Shown here: positions 53,806 through 63,450 of the stretch, one piece after another | How the letters are laid out: every line of letters starts with the position of its first letter | Numbering within the stretch: the first letter of the stretch is position 1 | NCBI GenBank assembly: GCA_030429205.1 | Contig: JAUICZ010000001.1 | Span: forward strand, 1-64,000 | DNA length: 64,000 bases | Direction of reading: 5' to 3' | Origin: Bacteroidia bacterium | GTDB taxonomy: Bacteria; Bacteroidota; Bacteroidia; Chitinophagales; Chitinophagaceae | Notes under the pieces: generated by a model | Seen by the model: the letters and a program-made list of their open reading frames with translations, nothing else | Database searches by the model: none | Told to the model about the DNA's origin: nothing | Made by a program: the position numbers and the translations under genes

Positions 53806-54094
53806 TATCTACATCTATTTACATAGCGTAGTTTAAACCGTTCTGAATTCCTAAACTTGATTTTGAAGGATTATTCCTAAACTCCACGAAACTCACATAA
53901 AGGCTATTCATAAGCTCACCACCAGCCTATAATTGTGCTGACTTACACTTTACTTAGAATTAGATTATTTGAAATAAGAGAGGAATTCACTTACGTCCAT
54001 GCTGCTGTAAGTGGTGATGATTTTGACACGTAAATAATCATCATATGTACCTATTAACAAGTTCATATGTTTGATTAACTCTATATAAATCCGC
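53806..54094. other. intergenic region with upstream repeats
   Basis: 289 bp between the 516-residue gene and the CoiA-like gene. On the minus strand it contains two AGTTTAGGAAT units (around 53847-53855 and 53875-53884) and the 20-bp repeat at 53871-53890. Confidence 0.5.
53871..53890. repeat. 20-bp repeat upstream of 516-residue gene
   Basis: Matches 51935-51954 at 18 of 20 bases. It lies 65 bp upstream of the 516-residue gene start. Confidence 0.55.
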
Positions 54095-55060
54095 CTATGT
54101 CTGTGAACTTTGCTTGTTAATATGGTATTCACCAAGGCAACAAATTGATTTTCTTGCATTAAAAAAACCATTGAAATGTAAACACGCAATGCAATGCATT
54201 TTAACTTCAGCTATATACTCGCCTTTATATTCTTTCCTTTTTATGGGACAAGGACTTACATATTCTGTTTTCTGGGTGACTCCTATAAGACCACGACCTT
54301 TAATTCTCTTATAAACTTTCTCCTCCTTAACTCTAATTTCTTTAGTGTTTTTCGAGAGCAATTCTTCTCTTTTTCTTTCTTCATGTATTGCCTCATACCG
54401 ATTATCCGATATGAATTTAGTTCTTTCAGCATTATATCTTCTTTCTGCTGCTCTATTGTATATCCATTTTTTATTTTCTGTTCCTATTATAATCTCTTCT
54501 TTAAGTATCTCGTTATTTATTGTTCTATCACTTTTGCTTAAATCAATTTCAATAGTAGATATTCCTAACTGTTTAATTTTTTCAAGCTTGACCTCATCTA
54601 TAAAGTGTGTTACTGCGATTTCAACGATTACTTTCTGACCTTTAATTTCAAGAACTATATCAGGGATGATATTATCAGTTCTTTTTTCTAATATCACATC
54701 ATCTACAACAAATGTCTCTTCCTTGATTAACGTAAGAGAACTCGGCAAGTCAATAAACACTTCAACGTCTTCATTAAAAACATCTTCTTCATTTATTTCC
54801 TTAGCATATGCTGGAATTCTGAACTTCTTCTCTTTTGAAAGTATTTCTTTTGCTGCTAAGTGAAGAGCACTTTCAAGGGCATGCTCACATTCCATTGTTT
54901 TATAGTGAGCGAAGTGGTGGACTTTTTTAGTTCCTTTACGTGCTATCAACACCGCTCCACATGAAGGGCAGAAACAATCTTCTTGGATACCTGAACCTTT
55001 TATATCATCAATATGAACAAGCTGATTATTGTTTAAAGCATATGGTAGTTTGACTTTCAT
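54095..55060 (-). CDS. CoiA-like protein (zinc finger plus PD-(D/E)XK-type domain)
   Basis: A 321-residue protein. The N-terminal zinc finger CFCPSCGAVLIARKG (C31, C34) is followed by HHFAH (48-52), the signature of CoiA-like proteins. The domain that follows contains ALHLAAKEIL and TDNIIPDIVLEIKGQKVIVEIAVTH (about 128-152), in the position of a PD-(D/E)XK fold, although the final Lys is not obvious. A C-terminal Cys cluster (CPIK, CIACLHF, CCLG) adds a second probable zinc site. It is a probable DNA-processing or defence nuclease. Confidence 0.75.
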   Translation of the reverse strand: MKVKLPYALNNNQLVHIDDIKGSGIQEDCFCPSCGAVLIARKGTKKVHHFAHYKTMECEHALESALHLAAKEILSKEKKFRIPAYAKEINEEDVFNEDVEVFIDLPSSLTLIKEETFVVDDVILEKRTDNIIPDIVLEIKGQKVIVEIAVTHFIDEVKLEKIKQLGISTIEIDLSKSDRTINNEILKEEIIIGTENKKWIYNRAAERRYNAERTKFISDNRYEAIHEERKREELLSKNTKEIRVKEEKVYKRIKGRGLIGVTQKTEYVSPCPIKRKEYKGEYIAEVKMHCIACLHFNGFFNARKSICCLGEYHINKQSSQT

Positions 55061-55192
55061 AGTTGAGGTAGTTCACATTCAAATGAACATACTAATAAAG
55101 TTACTATATATACCTATTACTGAGTTCGCATTACATTTATTCAATATATAGCAGACAGTAAATTGTCAGTTCGTTCAACAAAAATAACTTGA

Positions 55193-56137
55193 TTACAAAC
55201 AATTAAATAAACTGGCTATAGGTGTAAAGTCTAAATATCTTTTCTTAAAATCATGTACCCACTGCTGGTGAGAGTTTGGTACATTTTCTTTTAATGAAGA
55301 AACAAAATCTTCTAACCAATGCTGGAACATTGTATGTTTATAATCAGCAGCTAAATCTTGTTTAAAGCTTTCAATCTCTGATTCCGAACTGTTTTCTTTA
55401 GGTGACAATACAACGGCAAATACTTTACTATAGTTATGCACTTGAGCGTATTTTAGACCTAACAAATAGTTTCTACCTATCTGACTGTAACCTTTCTCTG
55501 CATTATAAAATGCTTCTACATTGAACCTACCAGAATTCTTTACAATGTCTATTTGTTGTTCTTTATTTCTTGAAGCATTTGAACCTAACTTCTCTACATA
55601 TTTTGTTTCAACAGCTAACAAACATCTTTCTCCTTCATTATCCTTAAATAGTATCAAAGCATCAAAGGCTGTTTTATCATTCAAATATTCATCTTGGGGA
55701 TAAGGGTAATACTCAATTTCAATTCCCAATAGTTTCGTGATTGGTAGATTGGGAAAACATGATGCAATAACTTTTGTTGCTGATGCATCATCTCTTTCAA
55801 ACAGTCTTTTTAAAGGGTAAAACAAATTAAAACACATAGGTTGGCTCCCAAGCATATTATTGAACAACCTATATTCTTCCATAGTTTCACCCTTTAGCTC
55901 AGTTTGCTTTCTATATTTTGCATATTCAAATGTCTCAGGTGTTAGAAAGTTGCTTCCGGTAACTTCTCCGTCTTTGAGCATATTACCATATGTGACGTGA
56001 CTTGTTTTACTCGGGCCATATCCACAGTCTTGTTTCAGAATAGTATGTCTGTACCACGATTGTAGCAATCTACATTTCTTAGCGAATTTATTATCGCTTG
56101 AACTTTGGTTTCCTAAGTGTGCTGGAATGGCTTTCAT
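55193..56137 (-). CDS. PD-(D/E)XK-type restriction endonuclease-like protein
   Basis: A 314-residue protein with a PD-(D/E)XK core: FDALILF (D159) and LAVETKYVEKLG (E177, K179). It also has SQPMCFNLFYPL and a C-terminal helical region. This matches PGN_0703-type predicted restriction endonucleases of Bacteroidota. There is no adjacent methyltransferase, so it may act in defence without modification, or on modified DNA. It is divergent from xseA. Confidence 0.75.
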   Translation of the reverse strand: MKAIPAHLGNQSSSDNKFAKKCRLLQSWYRHTILKQDCGYGPSKTSHVTYGNMLKDGEVTGSNFLTPETFEYAKYRKQTELKGETMEEYRLFNNMLGSQPMCFNLFYPLKRLFERDDASATKVIASCFPNLPITKLLGIEIEYYPYPQDEYLNDKTAFDALILFKDNEGERCLLAVETKYVEKLGSNASRNKEQQIDIVKNSGRFNVEAFYNAEKGYSQIGRNYLLGLKYAQVHNYSKVFAVVLSPKENSSESEIESFKQDLAADYKHTMFQHWLEDFVSSLKENVPNSHQQWVHDFKKRYLDFTPIASLFNCL

Positions 56138-56429
56138 ATAAGACTAATATAAGTCAATCGCATATAGATTAAAAACCTAAAGAAACTTATCGAGAAACCG
56201 CAACTGTTAGAAAATATGGTCAACTGCATTGAATTTAGAATAAGAAAGCCATCAAATATTGTACAACTAAGCAAGGTTATAACAAAAGTGCATAATTACT
56301 ATCATGTTTACAGTAACCACTAACTAATTACACATGTATTTTGCATTGTAGACATAAGTCGAAAAGAGAGTATTTCTTTCCAAAAATAATTAATATGTAT
56401 TTTCACAAGACCCAATAATGTAATCCTAA
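56138..56429. other. divergent intergenic region upstream of xseA
   Basis: 292 bp, AT-rich. It must carry the promoter of the xseA-xseB-gajA-gajB operon, but no clear TAnnTTTG element could be assigned. Nothing else seen. Confidence 0.45.
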
Positions 56430-57917
56430 ATGCCAGAGCAGAACTATAGGACACTATTTCAATTGACGAATTACCTAAAAGGCTTAATCGATGAGAAGTT
56501 ATTGAATAAAGGGTTCTGGTTAAAAGCTGAAATATCCCAAATTAACTTTAGTGGTGGTGGACATTGCTATTTGGAACTTTCAGAAAATAAAGATGGTCAA
56601 ACAATTGCTAAATGCTCTGCAAATATTTGGAGAACTAATATTCAGAATATCAGATATTCACTTGGAGAAGATTTCAACAATATTCTTAAAAAAGGAAGTG
56701 AAATATTATGTTTTGTTGAAGTTACATTTGATAACGTATATGGCTTAAAAATCAATATTAGTGATGTCGATAAAACCTTCGCCTTAGGGGAACTTGAGAA
56801 AAAGAAACAAGAAACAATTAAACTGCTTACCGAACAAGGACTTATCAATACTAATAAGCAGTTTAGTTTACCTATCGTTATTCAAAACATAGGTATTATT
56901 GGTTCGCCTAACACCTCAGGACATACAGATTTCTTAACTCAACTAAGGAAAAATGAATTCGGTTATGAATTTAATTTAACAAACTACACTTGTTCAGTTC
57001 AAGGATTAAAAGCTGAAGGTGAAATAATCAATGCAATTTCTGAATCTTTAAAAGCTCAACATGACATAATAGTCATTATTAGGGGTGGCGGCAGTAAACT
57101 TGATTTAGAAGTATTTAATTCTTATGACCTATCAAAAAGTGTAGCTCTATATCCTAAAGCTGTTTTAACTGGTATAGGCCATGAAACTGACACAAGTGTA
57201 GTAGACATGGTAGCAAATACAATGCTAAAAACACCAAGTGCACTTGCAGCTTATATAGTAGAAAAAAATAGAGAATACGAAGTAAAGATTTTGAGAGATT
57301 ATCAAGAAATCCGAAACATATTTTCAAACAAATTTCAACTACAAAAACATAGAATTAATCAAGGTTTACTGAACTTTAAAAACTCCTCTATTTCATACAC
57401 TCAACTTAGAAGAGGAGCATTACACAAAACAGGAAGAAGAATAACAGCCGAAACCAATCAAATACTTTCAAATAATAAAGAACAAAACAGTATTATTTCA
57501 CAAAACATAAAAAGTGAAATAACTACATACTTTACAGCAAGAAAGAATAGACAAAATGAAATCTTACAATTGTGTACTGTTACTTCTATAAATAAAATAG
57601 AAGACAATAAAAGTAAGATTAACCACTCAGTTGAGTTGTTAGATATATATTCCAAAAGAACACTTACTAAGCATACAGAATTCATATTGCAAGCAAAAAA
57701 TATCATTCCAATTTATCACCCTGATAATACATTAAAAAGAGGATTTTCTATTTCAAGGAAACAAGGAGAAATAATTGGTCAAACAACAAATTTAACTACT
57801 AATGACAAATTAGAAATTGAGTTAGTTGACAAGTATATTAATGTATCTGTTATAAATGTGAAAGAAAAAAAATCAAAATGGAAAACCTTAATTACGAAAG
57901 TGCTGCAAAAGAGTTAG
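56430..57917 (+). CDS. xseA: exonuclease VII large subunit
   Basis: A 495-residue protein. The N-terminal OB fold (about 10-105) has GFWLKAEISQINFSGGGHCY. The catalytic domain (about 130-300) has IGIIGSPNTSGHTDFL, IIVIIRGGGSKLDL, and VLTGIGHETDTSVVDMVA with KTPSALAAYIVE. A long coiled coil and a short C-terminal OB-like segment follow. It degrades single-stranded DNA with XseB. It overlaps xseB by 40 bp. Here it lies in a defence island directly upstream of Gabija-like genes rather than in its usual core-genome setting, so it may be a defence-linked paralogue. Confidence 0.93.
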   Translation: MPEQNYRTLFQLTNYLKGLIDEKLLNKGFWLKAEISQINFSGGGHCYLELSENKDGQTIAKCSANIWRTNIQNIRYSLGEDFNNILKKGSEILCFVEVTFDNVYGLKINISDVDKTFALGELEKKKQETIKLLTEQGLINTNKQFSLPIVIQNIGIIGSPNTSGHTDFLTQLRKNEFGYEFNLTNYTCSVQGLKAEGEIINAISESLKAQHDIIVIIRGGGSKLDLEVFNSYDLSKSVALYPKAVLTGIGHETDTSVVDMVANTMLKTPSALAAYIVEKNREYEVKILRDYQEIRNIFSNKFQLQKHRINQGLLNFKNSSISYTQLRRGALHKTGRRITAETNQILSNNKEQNSIISQNIKSEITTYFTARKNRQNEILQLCTVTSINKIEDNKSKINHSVELLDIYSKRTLTKHTEFILQAKNIIPIYHPDNTLKRGFSISRKQGEIIGQTTNLTTNDKLEIELVDKYINVSVINVKEKKSKWKTLITKVLQKS

Positions 57918-58072
57918 AACAAATTCTTGAAGAATTAAAATCAGACTCTATAACAATTGATAAGCTTGCAGATAAAGTCGAGCGGGCGTCAGTACTATTA
58001 AAATTTTGCTCTGAAAAATTACGTACAACCGAATCTAAAGTAAATGAGGTTATACAAAAGCTCGGACTATAA
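57878..58072 (+). CDS. xseB: exonuclease VII small subunit
   Basis: A 64-residue helical protein (NLNYESAAKELEQILEELKS, then LRTTESKVNEVIQKLGL), the usual XseB size and pattern. It forms coiled coils with XseA. It is translated in a frame overlapping the 3' end of xseA, and ends 45 bp before gajA. Confidence 0.9.
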   Translation: MENLNYESAAKELEQILEELKSDSITIDKLADKVERASVLLKFCSEKLRTTESKVNEVIQKLGL

Positions 58073-58117
58073 CATATACTTAAAACCTTCAAAGAAACTG
58101 AATAATCCACCATTGAT

Positions 58118-60259
58118 ATGTACATCTCTAAAGTAAGTTTAGTTAATTATAGAAACTTTTCATCGGCAAAATTTTATTTCAATAAAGGTATAAATACTAT
58201 TATTGGAGAGAATGGTTCAGGAAAAACAAATGTTTTTCGGGCGATAAGACTCCTTTTAGAAGACTCCTCTTACCAGTATTCTTATAAGCTTACAGAAAAT
58301 GACTTTAACAGAGTACTGGATGAAAATAAGTGGAAAGGTCATTGGATAATAATTAGTATAGAATTTGATGAATTAAGTAATGAAGAAGCTATACAATCAC
58401 TATTTATTCATGGAATTGGGATTTTAGAAGAAGAATATGTAAAAAAGGCGACCTATAATCTTTTTTTTAGACCGAAAGCTGATATAAGACAACGTCTATC
58501 TGAATTAAAAAAAGGAGACAAGGCTGGACTTAAAAATATTCTTGATGACATTACAATAGAAGAAAACTACGAAACAGTCTTTACAGGAAAAAGCACAGCT
58601 GATTTTACCAGCCCAGATGTATACTCCGAGCTTGTTGGAGATTTTGAAAATGTTGTATTTCCAGAAAAAATAGATGCCTCAAAATACGGCTCAAAGATAC
58701 CTCATCAGCTATCAGTATCAAAAGAAGTCTCTTTTACATTTATAAAGGCATTGCGTGATGTCGTAAGCGATTTTCACTCAAATAGAACAAACCCGCTACT
58801 CAAATTATTAAAGAACAGAAGTGGTGATATTAAAGAAGAAGACTACCTGCCTATTAGTGAGTTAGTTGAAGAATTAAATGAGAGCATAGAAAATCTCCCT
58901 GATGTACAAAATATCAAAAATGATATCAAGTCAACAATTCAAGATACAGTAGGCCAAACCTATTCTCCATCTTCCTTATCTATTACTTCAAGTGTTCCAG
59001 GGGAAGCAGAAAGGTTACTGCAATCACTTAAGTTATTCATAGGAGAACCCGGAGAAAAATATGAAGGTGGTGTTCATGAATTAAGTTTAGGGGGAGCTAA
59101 CCTTATATTCTTAACTCTTAAACTACTTGAATTTAAATACAGAAAGTCTAAGGATACATTTGCAAACTTCTTAATAATTGAAGAACCTGAAGCTCATATT
59201 CACAATCACATACAAAAATCCTTATTTGACAAATTGGATTATGGAGACACACAGATAATTTACTCTACACATTCAACACAAATATCAGAGGTGAGCAATG
59301 TGCAAAACATAAATATTCTAACCAAAAAATCTAACTACGCAGAGGTTTACCAACCATCATATGGTTTGAACGCGGATAATGTAAATCAGATTCAAAGGTA
59401 CTTAGACGCAGTCAGAACTAATTTACTTTTTGCAAAAGGTATAATTTTAGTTGAAGGAGATGCAGAAGAAATATTAATTCCAATAATTACAAAACAAGTG
59501 CTTGGACTCAGTCTTGATGAACTCGGCATAAGTCTAATTAACATTAGAAGCACTGGCTTTAAAAATATTGCGCAACTATTCCATGATAATCGTATAAAAA
59601 GAAAATGCGCAATACTTACAGACTTGGATGATGCAATTTGTGATACAACTATTGAGGAAAGAGATAGTGAAAGAGTTAAACGGTACAAGCGAAAAGTTGA
59701 AAACTCGATGAATAGTGGCTTAGCAAGAAAAGTAGATTTAGAAACGTTTCAAAAAGATAATAAGTGGATAAAATCATTTTATGCAAATTATACTTTTGAA
59801 ATAGATTTTATCCAAGAAGGGAACGAAGCAGAAGTAATAAGCACTATTAAAGATATTTACTCAGAAAAGACTACAAGAGAAAAAGCACAATCAGAACTCG
59901 AAAGTGATGACGTTGCCATATATGGGAAACGTATTTTAACTATGGCACAGAATGTTGGCAAAGGTTGGTTTGCTATACTATTAGGAAAATACATTACTTA
60001 CGAGACATGCATTCCTGAATATATTATTGATGCTATTGTTTTTGCGAAAGACAACTTTTCAAATCACATTATTTCTGATATTATTGAGTATAGAATTGTA
60101 AAATATCTTGAAGACGATGACACGTTAGATTTCACTGAGTGTAATAGTAACCTTTCTAAATACAGACATGGAGAGATTCTCTTGGAAGACTTGGTATTTG
60201 GCTTAGAGTCAACTATGGAAGACGATATAGCAATAACAATAATTGAGAAACTAAGTTAA
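58118..60259 (+). CDS. gajA: OLD-family ATPase/TOPRIM nuclease, GajA-like
   Basis: A 713-residue protein. The N-terminal ABC-type ATPase has Walker A GENGSGKTNV (30-39), a signature-like LSLGGANLIFL (near 325), and Walker B FLIIEEPEAHIHNHIQ (near 355), followed by IIYSTHSTQI. The TOPRIM domain shows ILVEGDAEEILIP (Glu near 447) and AILTDLDDA (Asp near 503). This is the class 2 OLD nuclease paired with a UvrD-like helicase, i.e. Gabija. It is longer than the characterised B. cereus GajA (578 residues) because of a C-terminal extension. In Gabija, nucleotide depletion activates DNA nicking. Confidence 0.87.
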   Translation: MYISKVSLVNYRNFSSAKFYFNKGINTIIGENGSGKTNVFRAIRLLLEDSSYQYSYKLTENDFNRVLDENKWKGHWIIISIEFDELSNEEAIQSLFIHGIGILEEEYVKKATYNLFFRPKADIRQRLSELKKGDKAGLKNILDDITIEENYETVFTGKSTADFTSPDVYSELVGDFENVVFPEKIDASKYGSKIPHQLSVSKEVSFTFIKALRDVVSDFHSNRTNPLLKLLKNRSGDIKEEDYLPISELVEELNESIENLPDVQNIKNDIKSTIQDTVGQTYSPSSLSITSSVPGEAERLLQSLKLFIGEPGEKYEGGVHELSLGGANLIFLTLKLLEFKYRKSKDTFANFLIIEEPEAHIHNHIQKSLFDKLDYGDTQIIYSTHSTQISEVSNVQNINILTKKSNYAEVYQPSYGLNADNVNQIQRYLDAVRTNLLFAKGIILVEGDAEEILIPIITKQVLGLSLDELGISLINIRSTGFKNIAQLFHDNRIKRKCAILTDLDDAICDTTIEERDSERVKRYKRKVENSMNSGLARKVDLETFQKDNKWIKSFYANYTFEIDFIQEGNEAEVISTIKDIYSEKTTREKAQSELESDDVAIYGKRILTMAQNVGKGWFAILLGKYITYETCIPEYIIDAIVFAKDNFSNHIISDIIEYRIVKYLEDDDTLDFTECNSNLSKYRHGEILLEDLVFGLESTMEDDIAITIIEKLS

Positions 60260-60263
60260 GATT

Positions 60264-62072
60264 ATGTTCTTACTTGAAGACGGGAACTTAAACAAAGAGC
60301 AAATTTGTTCAATACTTAATGAAGATAGCATCTTATTAATTGCTTGTCCTGGAAGTGGGAAAACTCGGACACTATCTTATAAAATAGCCTATGAACTCAG
60401 CAGATTAAACACTAATAAAGAGTTCATAATTGCAATTACTTATACTAATATCGCAGCAGACGAAATAAAGGAGAGAGTAGAATTATTAGGTGTAAACACG
60501 ACACAATTATGGATTGGAACAATTCATTCTTTCTGTATGGAATGGATTCTAAAACCATATCATTTGTATTCAGAAAGACTTAAAAATGGGTTTAAGGTCT
60601 GTAATTCTTATGACTCTGAAGAGATATTAAAAACCTTATGTAAAAATTATACTAACCCAAAAGTTACCATATACGACTTTCAATACTACGCTACAGTAAA
60701 TGGCACTTTTGAATTCACTTCAAAGAATAATAACCAGAATAATCATATCCAGTCTATACTTGAAGAATATTTCTTGATATTAGAACAGAATGACCTTTTA
60801 GACTTCGAACAAATTCTCTTCTATTCATATGAGATAATTCGCTCGAAACCTATTGTATGCAATATACTCTCCAAGTTATTTCCATATATTTTGATAGATG
60901 AATACCAAGACACGAAAGAAGTACAATATCGAATTATTGCAAGTATTCTAAAAGAAAATAATGGGAACTCAAAAACTCTAATTGTAGGAGACCCTAATCA
61001 GTCTATTTATCAATCTTTAGGAGGTCACCCAAAATCAAAAAAAGAATTAGAAGGCTTGTTAGGTTTTAGACTAACTCAGCTAAGCTTAGAAAAAAATTAC
61101 AGGTCATCAAAAGCTATTATTAATTATTTCCAATACTTTAGAACTTTTGACTCTGAGATAATTGCTAAAGGAGAAAATAAGGATTACGAAAGCGATATAA
61201 CTTTTAATAATTCAGTCCATTTAGATGATTTAATTAGTGAAATTGCAAAACTTATTTTATACAATGTTCATGAAGTAGGAATAGACCCAAAAGAGATTTG
61301 TATAGCCGCTCCTCAATGGATACATATTGCAAGTATAACAAGAAGACTAATGGTTGAACTGCCTGACTTTAGTTTCAACGGACCTGGCATGGCTCCTTTT
61401 TCAAGAGATATAGATAATATTTGGTTTAAAGTTGCAAGAATTGTCTTAACTGAGCCCTCACCGAAAATGTATATTAGGAGATTAAGATGGAGTAGTGAAG
61501 TATTATCAGAGTTTGAGGCTGCTGGCATTGACATTTCTGAAATATCTAATAAAACTCTTTTAAGAATATGTAATTCTATTGATATTGATGAAACAGATGG
61601 CATATCTTATTTGCAAATATTTTTTGATACTATATGTCAAAAAATAAATATTGATATTAAAAATTTCCCATTACTAAAAGAACATCATGATTCCTTTTTC
61701 GAAAGCTCTGAAAAAAGGATTAAACGATTAATAGATGAAGGGAACCCATACATTGGGGATATTGATAATTTCAAGAAAGTATTTAGGCAAAAAGACGGAA
61801 TAACAGTTTCAACAATTCACGGTGTAAAAGGTGAAGAATATGATACTGTTATTGGGTTTGCATTACTTGATGACTACGTACCACACTTTAACGATGATAA
61901 GGGTCATGAGAATTCTAAAAAACTGCTATACGTATTAGCCTCAAGAGCAAGAAAGAATTTGCATATAATTTCTGAAAAATTCAGAGGGGTTCATAAATAC
62001 TATGCTCCAGAAGGCAAACAGCCAACTCCTCTTTTATTAGAATATGAATATAATTACATAGACATTATATAG
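60264..62072 (+). CDS. gajB: UvrD/Rep-like helicase, GajB-like
   Basis: A 602-residue superfamily 1 helicase. Motif I is ACPGSGKTRT (28-37), motif Ia AITYTNIAADEI, motif II ILIDEYQDTKEVQ (D near 212), motif III VGDPNQSIYQSLGG, motif IV region LEKNYRSSKAI, motif V TVSTIHGVKGEEYD and motif VI LYVLASRARKNLHII. It starts 4 bp after gajA. In Gabija GajB forms a complex with GajA. It is somewhat longer than the characterised GajB (about 494 residues). Confidence 0.9.
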   Translation: MFLLEDGNLNKEQICSILNEDSILLIACPGSGKTRTLSYKIAYELSRLNTNKEFIIAITYTNIAADEIKERVELLGVNTTQLWIGTIHSFCMEWILKPYHLYSERLKNGFKVCNSYDSEEILKTLCKNYTNPKVTIYDFQYYATVNGTFEFTSKNNNQNNHIQSILEEYFLILEQNDLLDFEQILFYSYEIIRSKPIVCNILSKLFPYILIDEYQDTKEVQYRIIASILKENNGNSKTLIVGDPNQSIYQSLGGHPKSKKELEGLLGFRLTQLSLEKNYRSSKAIINYFQYFRTFDSEIIAKGENKDYESDITFNNSVHLDDLISEIAKLILYNVHEVGIDPKEICIAAPQWIHIASITRRLMVELPDFSFNGPGMAPFSRDIDNIWFKVARIVLTEPSPKMYIRRLRWSSEVLSEFEAAGIDISEISNKTLLRICNSIDIDETDGISYLQIFFDTICQKINIDIKNFPLLKEHHDSFFESSEKRIKRLIDEGNPYIGDIDNFKKVFRQKDGITVSTIHGVKGEEYDTVIGFALLDDYVPHFNDDKGHENSKKLLYVLASRARKNLHIISEKFRGVHKYYAPEGKQPTPLLLEYEYNYIDII

Positions 62073-62263
62073 TTATATGTTCGGCACTAATGCCTAAATG
62101 AATTAGTACTGAACAACCTGAAAGTAATCATATCGGACAACTATCAATAACATTGTAATGCATGAGAGAGACATTTTTAAGTACTCTAATACAAAAAACT
62201 ACAGTCTAAATGTTTAGGTTAGGTGCCCCCCACCTGGCAATAAAATTGCCTTATGATGCGTTT

Positions 62264-63340
62264 TTACTCATTTATCTTCCTTCGCCTTGTGTTTCTTTTA
62301 TATATCATATATATAGGTCCTGCTATTAATAAAAATCCGAGTAGACCATCTAAACTTTCGCTTTCTACTTTTTTTGAAAGTGCCACTGATAACATAAGCA
62401 ATATGAAAAATATAGCTACCTCAATATTTGATTTCTTATTCGCTCGATTAATTAGTACTTTTTTTATCTCATCCGATACAGAATTAAGTTCTTCATCAAC
62501 TTTTACAAATTGATTAGCTTGTTTTATATGTTTTAAAGCTACTTCGTAGTCCATATTTTGATATGCATCAAGTGCCTTTTTCTTGGCACTATGAAACATA
62601 TGGCTACTATCCTCAAGAATAGGTTGTGCTTGTTCTAATAGTATTTTTTTTTCTTGTTCACTTTTTATTTTTTCATTCGCAACTTCTATTTCTTTTTCTG
62701 TTCTACAAAGTGCAGTTGCTTCCTTTTTTGATTCAAAAAGAAATTTTTTAAACTCTTTTAGTTCACTTTCATCGGAGTCATCACTATAAAACTCAAGTGC
62801 TTGTTCGGTAATTTCTGAAATTAATTCTTCAATTACCTTAATAGCTTCTCGTAAACTTTCAGCACTTTCTTTCGAATCAATATATCCCATAAAGTTCATT
62901 GCAGATAGCCCTACACCCATCATATAACTTAACTTGTCATTTGCTTTGCTGGGAGGACCCGACATGGCTAAAATTCCAATGGATGCTATAAGTTGTTTTA
63001 TTCCCTCAGCTTTGACTTTACGCTCTTTCAAAACTGCTTTTACATAAGTTTTATACAATTCAGAAATAATTTCTTTCGAAGCTTCAAGAGTAAGAATGTC
63101 GATTTTGGGTTTTTCATCAGAAGTTGATTTTGCTTTTGAAAAACAATGAAACACTTCTAATACAGTAACATCTTCTGTAATTAGTCCAAATTTTGCTATA
63201 CCTAATCCAATCCAAGAAAAAGTACTATTTGTAAGCCTTGCCAATTCTGAGAATTTCTCTATTGCATCTCTGTATCGTTTCCCCTTCAAGTCAAGAGTTG
63301 CCATTTCGGTTTCATATTCATATATATTCTGATTTTCCAT
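62264..63340 (-). CDS. membrane-anchored TPR-like hypothetical protein
   Basis: A 358-residue protein. The N-terminal part looks like TPR helices (GKRYRDAIEKFSELARL, TFSWIGLGIAKFG), with a Gly-rich hydrophobic patch (LIASIGILAMSGPP and MMGVGLSAMNFMGY near 120-150). A coiled coil (about 190-250) and another TPR-like pair (DAYQNMDYEVALKHIKQAN) follow, and the C-terminus ends in two hydrophobic helices (about 310-345) with a basic tail. No family was recognised. It is divergent from the XRE gene. Confidence 0.65.
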   Translation of the reverse strand: MENQNIYEYETEMATLDLKGKRYRDAIEKFSELARLTNSTFSWIGLGIAKFGLITEDVTVLEVFHCFSKAKSTSDEKPKIDILTLEASKEIISELYKTYVKAVLKERKVKAEGIKQLIASIGILAMSGPPSKANDKLSYMMGVGLSAMNFMGYIDSKESAESLREAIKVIEELISEITEQALEFYSDDSDESELKEFKKFLFESKKEATALCRTEKEIEVANEKIKSEQEKKILLEQAQPILEDSSHMFHSAKKKALDAYQNMDYEVALKHIKQANQFVKVDEELNSVSDEIKKVLINRANKKSNIEVAIFFILLMLSVALSKKVESESLDGLLGFLLIAGPIYMIYKRNTRRRKINE

Positions 63341-63450
63341 TTACAGTTTTCATTTAGAGAATTAGCTATTACAATTTTGTTGAAAATAACAAATACTGAC
63401 AAATATGTCATTAATATTATCACCAATGATTTGGACTTTGCCATTGATAA

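Noticed and set aside
53965-54189. A 74-codon minus-strand ORF overlapping the CoiA-like gene 3' end
   Set aside because: It overlaps the CoiA-like gene by 95 bp in another frame, has no own start context and shows no recognised motif.
58118-62072. PARIS system rather than Gabija
   Set aside because: PARIS pairs a short ATPase with a separate TOPRIM protein. Here ATPase and TOPRIM are in one protein and the partner is a UvrD-type helicase, as in Gabija.
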